A stretch of DNA of 20,471 nt from the NCBI GenBank assembly GCA_024196135.1, contig JAMQCK010000537.1, forward strand, positions 1 through 20,471. Reading direction: 5' to 3'. A program made the translations under genes and the position numbers. Positions 9,603 to 17,174 of this stretch are shown here, piece by piece (the first letter of the stretch is position 1; the number at the start of each line of letters is the position of its first letter). Origin of the DNA: Pleurotus ostreatus/Saccharomyces cerevisiae fusant. Lineage: Eukaryota; Opisthokonta. The notes under the pieces were generated by a model. That model was not told the origin of the DNA. It saw only the letters and a program-made list of their open reading frames with translations, and made no database searches.

Positions 9603-10470
9603 CGTAGAATGGGCTGGGGGTAAGTGGTGGTTGGGTGCTGGTAGCAGCAGTGGCTGGTGAGTGTGGGTGGCGAGTGTGGGAGGGGACGTGATCACAGGTT
9701 TTGACTTTATACCTCGGCCCGCAATATGGGGCGTTCGGGGATAGAACAATGCAGGGCCCTGTGGATCAATGGAGGGGCCCGTAAGTCAATGGGGCACCTA
9801 ACAATCAATGGGCATCCTGGGAAGACCTGACTTAAGGCCGCGGTGGCGCGAGACCGCAGGGGATACCTATCATGATGGAACTGGTCATGGCGAAGTCGAA
9901 GGCGCTACACACCGTCGAGGAAACATGATATCGATGAGAGTGCTGTAGACCAGGTGAGTATCTATGACCTTGCAGTGAGGTTTGGTAGAAGAAAGCAGCG
10001 GACAGCGGCTGCATCGGAAAAGCCGACTATCACACCTCGTGCAAAATGGAAGTCGGCCCTGGTCTTTTTGTGAATATAACGCATAGAAAAGGCGACACAA
10101 ATCACAGGAACGACTTCGCTGGAAAACATTGTCAGGCATAACTGATCATGAACTGCAATCATTGCCGCGCTCTACGCGCGGCTGAACTTGGGAGCTTCTG
10201 ACAGACTCACCAGTGCAAGGCGGGCTGAGGGTGGAAGCAGCCACAAAGCCAGCATTTAAACAGTAGGAACATGTTCTTGTGCTCTTTCAATCGCTAGAAG
10301 AACGCAGCAGCCCACTAAGGGGTCAGGCAGTCATGAACGAGGTGATGGCAAGCGCAAGAAAGCGTGAGAAGGACCTGCCCGTCCGGGCCTTGCCGCAAAC
10401 GTCCATCCTCGAGTTCAACACGACGTCTTGAGCCGACAGCTTTGTCGGCCAACCTACTGAGATAGCTAAA
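9603..10470. other. Divergent intergenic region of about 870 bases
   Basis: This lies between paralogue B (minus) and the PTH2-like gene (plus) and holds both promoters. It contains three copies of tcaatgg (9766, 9786, 9805) at spacings of 20 and 19 bases, and the palindrome agggccct near 9753-9760. No convincing coding exon, tRNA or transposon remnant was found. Confidence 0.5.
9766..9811. repeat. Three phased copies of tcaatgg
   Basis: The motif tcaatgg starts at 9766, 9786 and 9805, about 165-210 bases above the start of paralogue B. The near-20-base spacing suggests a possible regulatory cluster; function unknown. Confidence 0.35.
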
Positions 10471-11495
10471 ATGAGCTACACGGCTGCTCAGAGTAAGCAC
10501 TCTCCTCCTACCTGTCGTCTTCTGCTCGCTTCTTTGTTTTTTTTTTCCTCTATCCCACTCACCGTACTCATCCAGTCTCCCTCGCTACCGCTATCACCGC
10601 CGCGTCCTTGGCTATTGGCTTCGTCGTCGGGAAATCCGAGACGGAGGCGGACCTTGCCCGCGAGGTTATCACGGGCTCCTCAGATACTTCTTTTGGTGCC
10701 ACGGAAGATGACGCGGCGCCTATACCAGAGGCCCCGCAGGCTATCCCCGACGGTGACCTCGCAGCCGTAAAAGCTGGCTTCGTCGAGCCGTGCAAGCTGG
10801 TAAGTGACATTCAAATGGACGATCGTACTTCCCACTCTGTCATGTTTATCGTCTCTACATCAACGATGACGGGCAATAACGATTTCTTTCTTGAGGTCCT
10901 CGTCGTTCGCACCGACCTCAAACTTCCCGCCGGAAAAATCGCAGAGAGGTAAGCCATTTTCCGCGGTTTCAACGGGTACTGGGAGCTGACCGTATACCTA
11001 CAGATGCGGGTAAGCTATGATACGCCTGCGTTGCCTCTGTGAGCACTCAATGCGTATGCTCTGCCTGTCAGGGACGCGACTTTGGCTTGCTACAAGACTT
11101 TGATAGCTCGTAACCCCCAGGTAATTGTACCGTATGACCACACTCGTATTTGGTGTCTGATATTTCGATAGCTCGTCAAGCACTGGGAGCGGACAGGGTG
11201 AGTCCATCACTCTGTAGTACATGACACGCATACTAAACGAAACAGACAGGCCAAAATCGCGCTGAAAGGATCATCTCAGAAGCAGCTTGAAGAACTGGAA
11301 CGCACCGCCAAGGGCCTGAACCTTTGTGCGCGGGCAATCCAGGACGGGTAAGACGAGTGTCATTCTACACTCTCAAAAAATCCTGATAACGTCTTCAGCA
11401 CCGCGAAGGACGGCCCAGCGACCGTAATACTCGCCATAGGACCGGCTCCTGTGGACCTCGTAAATCGTGTTACGGGAAAATTGCGCCTTCTGTAG
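10471..11495 (+). CDS. Peptidyl-tRNA hydrolase 2-like protein with altered active-site loop
   Basis: Eight exons (10471-10492, 10576-10799, 10896-10948, 11004-11009, 11072-11120, 11172-11197, 11246-11347, 11399-11495) encode 192 residues. An N-terminal hydrophobic anchor (LATAITAASLAIGFVVG, about residues 10-26) matches the membrane-anchored eukaryotic PTH2 layout. The family core is clear: CKLVLVVRTDLKLPAGKIAE, ATLACYKTLIARNP, KHWERTGQAKIALK, and the C-terminus AIGPAPVDLVNRVTGKLRLL. PTH2 releases peptides from peptidyl-tRNA; in animals the anchored form sits on mitochondria. Two oddities stand out. The usual Q-C-S/G-H-A motif reads RCGDA, with Asp103 in place of His, and the usual D-A-G-R-T-Q loop reads DGTAKDG after Asp160. 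Exon 4 is only 6 bases but is needed to join RCG in frame. The family call is strong; retained hydrolase activity is doubtful. Confidence 0.85.
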
Positions 11496-11723
11496 CTGCA
11501 GATCCCTACGCCTTCATTGTTTTCTGAGCGCATATATGCGTTCAGTAGAACCCAATGATTGAGAGCGACCGACGGGACAACGTTGCGCGCGCAGATAGTG
11601 GTGTGTGAGCTAATAGTACAGGTGTGTGTATGGTACAGCTGTCCATGGAGTGATAGTCAATAATGTTCCTCTATAGTAAATGTCCCAAGAATGCTCCTAG
11701 TCTGTGGTCACGAAACCTCCTTC

Positions 11724-12360
11724 TCAGCAACCGCTCGTGCCAGAGCCTCCGTTGCCGCCGTCCCCAGCATTGTCTGCGAGAGAAGGTTGGTGCGTGGATG
11801 GCGGGCGAGAAGGATCACGACGTACCAGACCACAAGTTAATCAAGCCCGACTCACCGTCGGTAGCACCGCCCGCTGCATTGCCGCCAGCGCCCGAGTAGG
11901 CGTTGCCGGTTTGCGTGATGGTACGCCGCCAGTGCTCTTTGGCGTTGTCGCGAGTGCAGTGCGCCTTCGCCCCAGTGAGTCGGCTGACGCCACTGGATCC
12001 GGACGAGCTGTCACCGCCGTTGCCGGCGTTGCCTATCAAGAGTTTGAGATTATGTGCGAGGGACAGTGGCAAAGAAACATACCTGAGAACGCATTGAGGA
12101 GAGGCTCGCCATTTCCGAGGCCGAGAAGCCCCGGCTCCTTGTCCGTCTGGGCGTGGTTCACGCTGAAGCTTTGTGAGCAACGATGTAGGTACCGGCGAAC
12201 AGGATAGCATGACTTACGACCCGCCAGGTGCCATACCTCCCGCGCCGCTGTAGTCGTTGCTCGCCTGCATGGTAGCATGGGGAGCCGGCGCAGCGAGCGC
12301 AGGTGCAGCGAGTAGAGCAGCTGCGACGAGGATGAAAAGGCGGTTGATAGTGGCGTACAT
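11724..12360 (-). CDS. Small secreted Gly/Ala/Asn-rich protein, 151 aa
   Basis: Four exons (12360-12218, 12168-12083, 12032-11856, 11773-11724) encode 151 residues; introns are 49, 50 and 82 bases. The N-terminus MYATINRLFILVAAALLAAP is a clear signal peptide with probable cleavage after A23 (ALA before APAP). The mature part is rich in Gly, Asn, Ser and Ala. It repeats a motif: DYSGAGGMAPGGS early and AYSGAGGNAAGGATD late, plus GNAGNGGDSSSG and DNAGDGGNGGSGTSGC. It ends in Cys. Such low-complexity secreted proteins are common in agaricomycetes and include cell-wall or effector-like candidates; no function is known. The central stretch (about GAKAHCTRDNAKEHWRR) is compositionally foreign and may be an unspliced intron whose removal would also keep frame. 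Confidence 0.72.
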
Positions 12361-12923
12361 GGCGACGAAGATGTGTGAGAAAGGCGTGAAGGTAAGTGGA
12401 TGGCTAGGATAGATGATGGCGGTTCGGGACAAGGAGCAGAAGACGCGCGGACGCGCTTTTGAATTCCCGGCGTTGTTTGGCGGTGTATGCGAGCACGTCA
12501 AGAAATCGAGAACGTGACCGCGCTTCTCATTCGAGCGGAAGTCTATTTAGCTTTCCGCTCGCTCTTCCCGGAGATCGGCGTCGAGGGGTTCAGCTAAAGT
12601 TCTGTGAGAAAAGAGACACAAGTGGTACACGCAGTCCTGAATATACTGATATCCGGAGCGGGCCTGAAGAGCGCGATATGGACCCTGGCTTTCAATATTC
12701 GCATGAGAAGTCAATGTTGTGGGTCCAGTTTCGGGAAATGCCGAAGATGAATTGGTGCCGGCGTCATCGAAGTGTCCAGAACGCTCCCGCCACCGCGCGC
12801 GTCATGCCGGGACTGGCGCGTCGCGTCAGCGGTGATCGCATTTGCCCCGCTCAATGGGTGCCCGATAAGTAGAATGCGCGCCTGAACGAGTTGCCATTAC
12901 CCGTTCATCACCTCCCCCGTTGA
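12361..12923. other. Divergent intergenic region, 563 bases
   Basis: This lies between the secreted-protein gene (minus) and the Mpv17-family gene (plus) and holds both promoters. An open stretch on the plus strand (about 12459-12872) has no recognisable family, no good composition and no link to the downstream gene, so it is not called. No repeat or RNA gene was seen. Confidence 0.5.
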
Positions 12924-13848
12924 ATGGCCGCGTCATTGTCGCTTTCCCAAGTGTATCTCAGGTCCTTCGAAGCTCGCCCAAACGTTACTCTCGCCTTTAC
13001 AGGCGGCTGCTTGCAGGCCCTGGGCGATGCAGTAGCGCAAATTACACAGAATGTGGGTGGAACAGGGCGGGCGGTGGACATGGGCTGACCGACCTCCAGG
13101 TCACCCGCAAACCGCATGAAGAGCGACTGCCGTACGACCCGCTGCGAACTTTGAGGTTCTTCGTGTTCGGGTTTGCGACCAGTGCGTACATAGTCTTATC
13201 CGCAGAGGCGCAAAGCTCATTTCTCGCCAAGGTCCCCTCATTGGCAAATGGAACGTCTTCCTCGAGCGCAAGTTCCCTCTCAAGATCCATGTACAGCAGA
13301 AAGTAAGCTTCAAGAGCCTCGGCAAGCGCGTCGCTTGTGATCAGATCGTTTGGTGCGTGACACCGTGTTCGCGGCGCCCCCCTCTCGCTGACCTCCGTTC
13401 AGGGCTCCGATAGGCGTACGTCCTGCTCAGTATCTTCATTCCGCTCCATCTCATTCCCACTGTAGCTTGGCGCTTTCCTCGGCGGCATGAGTATTATGGA
13501 GGGCTGCACCCCCGCGCAAATACGCGAGAAGTTCAGCGACCTGTACAAGCCTCTGCTCATCACGAACTGGCAGGTCTGGCCGCTGGCGCAGGTGCGTTTC
13601 TTACTCTAGGGTACGAACACGGCCGCTGACGCCGTCCCCAGGTCATCAACTTCCGCTTCATGCCGATAGCGTACAGGGTGCCGTTCCAGTCGACCTGCGG
13701 CGTCTTTTGGACGCTCTACCTTTCCCTCCTGAACGCCAAGTACGTCCCCTCATGCCTCTTCCTATCTTTCTTATCTGACCGACGTTCCAGGGAGGACCAA
13801 AAGCAGCACCGAGGGCAGCTTATGCACGAGACGATCACCAAGGAATAA
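12924..13848 (+). CDS. Mpv17/PMP22 family organelle membrane protein
   Basis: Seven exons (12924-13052, 13100-13181, 13232-13352, 13403-13415, 13466-13591, 13642-13739, 13791-13848) encode 208 residues. The six introns are 47-51 bases long, and exon 4 is only 13 bases. Family hallmarks: ALGDAVAQITQN near residue 35-43, YDPLRTLRFFVFGFATSPLI, KWNVFLERKFPL, DQIVWAPIGL, and the signature NWQVWPLAQVINFRFMPIAY, then VFWTLYLSLLNAKE. Mpv17/PMP22 proteins have four membrane spans in the inner mitochondrial or peroxisomal membrane; yeast Sym1 is the best-known fungal mitochondrial member. This copy may be Sym1 or another of the several family members fungi carry, so no symbol is given. The C-terminus is a short hydrophilic tail (HRGQLMHETITKE). 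Start M-A-A-S-L is the only ATG fitting the family N-terminus. Confidence 0.93.
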
Positions 13849-14570
13849 TTCCCCGGCGACTGTTCCGCCTCGAGCTCAGTGGATATACTCCGGATTGGAC
13901 TGGCTCACCTTCATCGCCAACTTATAGAGAGCACCTTTTGGGAACCTGGTTGCATTCTGGCCTTCGCATGTAATTATTCATTCATATTTTGGGTCATCCT
14001 CCCCGTACTTCTCAACACGAGTACACCCCCGACAATCCCCTCGATACACCTCTGCACCCCCCTCGCCCCACCATACACGATATACCTACCTCATGCACGT
14101 CCATAATCTGTATCTACCGTACGCATCATGTATTTCTACGAATGGCATCCCCCGTAGTCGACCGTCTTGATTGGTTTCGGAGTAGGAAGCTTGAAGAGGG
14201 CTGGCCTAGTTGTTGTGCACCCGTAGAGGCCAGGCGCTGTTCGTGAATACATGTTGTACCAGTAAGGTGGATTCCTCCTTTTCGCGTACGCTGGAATAGA
14301 ACAAGCCTTGGGGCGAGCCTACGACGGCGTAGTAACGAAGATACCTCTCGGCATTTGCCATCGTGTCTTGTCCGCAACGACCATGGACTTCCTGCGAGTA
14401 GGCTCTGCTGTGACAAGACGGTGCTCTTGAAGACATCACTGTGTTGAACTTCCATCTCTATGGATCACTCGCAGCAGTGCTTGCCTCCCCGACTTGTGCG
14501 ACCCATCCCTTAACTCTGTAGGCTGGCCTGTCACCGCCGCCATCTGAATCGCCAACATCCTATCTCTTTT
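13849..14570. other. Convergent intergenic region, about 720 bases
   Basis: This lies between the ends of the Mpv17-family gene (plus) and the proline-rich protein gene (minus), so mostly 3' UTR. A minus-strand ATG at 14361 opens a 51-codon frame (MANAERYLRYYAVVGSPQGL and on to 14206) with somewhat protein-like composition. No family is established for it, and it may be a gene relic. Confidence 0.4.
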
Positions 14571-15308
14571 CTACCTTCGCTTCTTTACAACCCTCATTTT
14601 GACCTGCGTGATCCCCTCCGTAATCTCGGTCACCCCCACTTCCTCTGCCCAATCAACCACTCTCCAATCGTCCCTCACCTCCTCCCCCACCTGGACCTCC
14701 TCCGGCGCCTGCACGGGCGGGCCGTCCCCCTTCTCCTTCGGCAAGTCCTTCTCCTTCTCCGCCTTCTTCTTTTGCTTTTTCGTGTCCCTCTCCTGCTTCC
14801 GCGCCTTCTCAGCCTCCCTCTTCTCCCTCAATATCTTCTTCTCCCTCCGGGCCCTTTCCCCACATCCTTTCTTGTGTCGGACCCAGCTCCCCAGCAAAGT
14901 GAATCCATCGCACGGCCGCACCTCCACGCTACAGAGCTTGCACACCAACCGCTGTTCCTCGATGGGGAGCTCGGGGCCGGTACAGGGCAGCCTGTGGCAG
15001 TCGAGAGCAGGTACAAAACCCTTGACGTCGGACGTATAGTAGTAAGGCGTGGCGGTATAAGCCAGTTCTTTGACGAGCGGGTCCTGGCTCAGGATGGCGT
15101 ATGTGGCTGACCGTGCGCGGCATGAGCGCTCGATGAGCTTGAAGCGTTTGTGCGCGGGGACGGTGTACAAGGGGCCTCGCGTATCTCTGCGAGCAGGTGG
15201 CGTGGGAGGACGCGGAGGTGGCGGTGGAGGAGGAGGAGGGCTGGCAGCTGGGGTACGTGGATGCGGGTCTGCAGAAGGGTTTTCTGGGACGGAACGCATG
15301 GGCGGCAT
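14571..15308 (-). CDS. Proline-rich, zinc-knuckle-like protein of unknown function, 245 aa
   Basis: A single uninterrupted frame of 245 residues from the ATG at 15308. The N-terminus is Pro-rich (residues 18-38, including a run of nine prolines). A compact, probably folded part follows: PLYTVPAHKRFKLIERSC, ATYAILSQDPLVKELA, YYYTSDVKGFVPALDCH. A C-x2-C-x18-H-x3-C arrangement (C123, C126, H145, C149) resembles a zinc-binding knuckle. Residues about 150-195 are a Lys/Glu/Arg-rich helix likely to form a coiled coil or bind nucleic acid or protein. The end is mixed-charge with DDWRVVDWAEEVGV and a basic tail VVKKRR. I know no characterised homologue; metal binding and nuclear or nucleic-acid roles are inference. 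Being intronless is unusual beside its neighbours. Confidence 0.75.
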   Translation of the reverse strand: MPPMRSVPENPSADPHPRTPAASPPPPPPPPPRPPTPPARRDTRGPLYTVPAHKRFKLIERSCRARSATYAILSQDPLVKELAYTATPYYYTSDVKGFVPALDCHRLPCTGPELPIEEQRLVCKLCSVEVRPCDGFTLLGSWVRHKKGCGERARREKKILREKREAEKARKQERDTKKQKKKAEKEKDLPKEKGDGPPVQAPEEVQVGEEVRDDWRVVDWAEEVGVTEITEGITQVKMRVVKKRR

Positions 15309-15693
15309 AGTTTCCGTCTCACCACTTAGGTGGCTAAGGAAGGGATGCTGGCTCAGGTTTGAATGTCACAATATAAGTAGATAGGTGCCAGGACCAGGAG
15401 TCCTGTGACAGAAGCCCTCTTTGAGGGCCGCATGAAGGCAGAAAGGCAAGGACTAGCTGAACCTATTTTGAGGCAAGCCTGTCACACTGATCCTCAAAGC
15501 CGCGGGCCCATTGCCAGCTCCTTTCAGACGCAAGCGCGCACTACAGACCAAGGTATGTTCAGATTCACAAACGACATCCCGTACAAACCAGTTTCAACTG
15601 AACATCAATGATTACCCATTCGATAACTTGTACAGCCGTATCCCCAAAACACAGTGAAGCTACATTCAAGCCCATGAACTGCTCTCGCGATAT
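15309..15693. other. Intergenic region, 385 bases
   Basis: Both flanking genes are on the minus strand. This holds the xylanase 3' UTR and the promoter of the proline-rich gene. No gene, RNA or repeat was recognised. Confidence 0.5.
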
Positions 15694-16497
15694 TTACGAG
15701 ACCGTGATAGTAGCAGTGCCGCTGCTCTGGTAGCCCTCGGTGGCCACGATCTGGTAGTTGTGCTCGCTACCCAGGTTCATCCCGAGCCCCTTCCAAGCAT
15801 CGAAGTGGCACTGGACATCGACGGTCCCGCTGATCGACCCTCCGGGCGCCTTCTTCGGGTTCCGGACGCTCCAGAACTGCTCGAAGGTCTGCGTGCCGTC
15901 GATGGAGGGCGCGTTGTACCTCCAGGTGGAGAGGATGTCGTACGTGGCGCCGTTGCAGGTGACGGAGCCCTTGTGGCTAGCCGCGGAGGACGGGTCGTAG
16001 GAGCCGTAGGACTCGACGATGTAGTACTCGATGAGCGAGCTGCGCGTCCAGCCGTAGACGGAGAGGTAGCTGTTGCCGTTGGGCTGGTAGGTGCCGGAGT
16101 AGGAGATGGAGCTGCATTCGGGAGGAAGTCAGGTCAGTAGGTGTACGGGGAAAAGGGGAGGATGGTACGACTAACCGGGACGCGGCTCCTGGGTTCCATC
16201 CCTTGCCGCCGACGAGGTTGCCGTTGTTGCCAGACCAGGTCAAAGTGTACGATCCACCGCCGTTGTTTTGGTAGGTGGCGTCACCAGCACCGTCCGTCCA
16301 CCTGAGCTTTGGTGAGTACCGTCGCTGCAGTAGGGAGGATGCGCGCCAACATACCAAGAATAGTAGTAGCCACCATCGGTACCGGTCGAGCTCGGGGTGC
16401 CGGAGCGAGCGGAGACGTCAACGACGTCCGTCGCATTGAGCGGCGAAGCAGAAACGGTAGCGACAGCAGCGACGAAGGCGATGAGTTTGGTGAACAT
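15694..16497 (-). CDS. Secreted GH11 endo-1,4-beta-xylanase
   Basis: Three exons (16497-16355, 16301-16176, 16111-15694) encode 228 residues; introns are 53 and 64 bases. A signal peptide ([17 protein letters not shown], cleavage probably after A17) and a short pro-region precede the beta-jelly-roll catalytic domain: [51 protein letters not shown]. The nucleophile is E118 in LIEYYIVES and the acid/base is E215 in [10 protein letters not shown], by comparison with known GH11 enzymes. [13 protein letters not shown] is also typical. The enzyme hydrolyses internal beta-1,4-xylosyl bonds of xylan outside the cell. No carbohydrate-binding module or linker is attached. NAT at residue 21 is a possible N-glycosylation site. 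The gene has a TATA box close to the start, consistent with inducible, strong expression. Confidence 0.96.
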
Positions 16498-17174
16498 GGC
16501 GGCGGAGTACTTTGGCTGGACCAGACTAGCTCGTCGTCTTTATATACCCGCGCATGTAGCATTGATCAGAGGTTTTTGCGGTCGTCTGGTAGCGAAGACT
16601 CGGATGAGATGCACCGCATGCTGGGAAGGTCGGCGGAGTCCAGGCACGGACGACGTCGAGGGAGCTCACGGGTCGCAAGCTTGCCTTGACTAGGCGGCCG
16701 GGGACCGCAGTGGTCTGCTACTTTATCCGAGGATGAGCATGCCAGTCCTCACATGCTCGGAGTTCGAGAGGCAAGGTACAAATCAGCATAGAGCGCTGAG
16801 GCAAGGAAGAGACATGGCATGTGGAAGTGAGAAGCCAAGGGAGCGAACGGGGATCGACGTGCGGGTAGGTGATCTCCGGTATCCCACCGACGATCAAACG
16901 GATAATTGAAGTTATTGAACTCGACGCAGACCAGCGCCTGTCGATGCATTACTGGGATGAATTAGCAGCCTAAAACAATGGATCATCGGGCAGCGAGGTC
17001 GCCCATGGCGCAACGAAGCGGAACCCCGACGCTGTCCTTCATTCATCTTCCCCACCGGAAGATCCTCCCTTGGGATCGCACTGTCAAGGTCGCTGTACAC
17101 TCGCGGATCAGGGTACGACTTTTCATAGTGCTTCAAGCAACACCAACAAAATCGAGACCGAGGATAGCCCATCG
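16498..17174. promoter_or_regulatory. Xylanase upstream region, 677 bases
   Basis: This lies between the UTP4 stop and the xylanase start. It contains a TATA box (16539-16546) and two hexamers fitting the fungal CreA-type SYGGRG consensus (CCGGGG at 16698-16703; CTCCGG, reverse, at 16874-16879). The hexamer is degenerate and expected by chance, so carbon-catabolite control is only a suggestion. No clear XlnR-type GGCTAA site was noticed, and no coding exon. Confidence 0.4.
16539..16546 (-). promoter_or_regulatory. TATA box of the xylanase gene
   Basis: Minus-strand TATATAAA lies about 42-49 bases before the xylanase ATG, implying a very short leader. Confidence 0.65.

Noticed and set aside
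9885..10162. Two overlapping minus-strand frames with several Cys residues (CDLCRLF, CTRCDSRLFRCSRC)
   Set aside because: The Cys spacing looked zinc-finger-like at first, but no homologous fold, start context or splice extension supports it.
12459..12872. Plus-strand 137-codon frame upstream of the Mpv17-family gene
   Set aside because: No family resemblance, mixed random composition, and it cannot be spliced usefully to the Mpv17 start.
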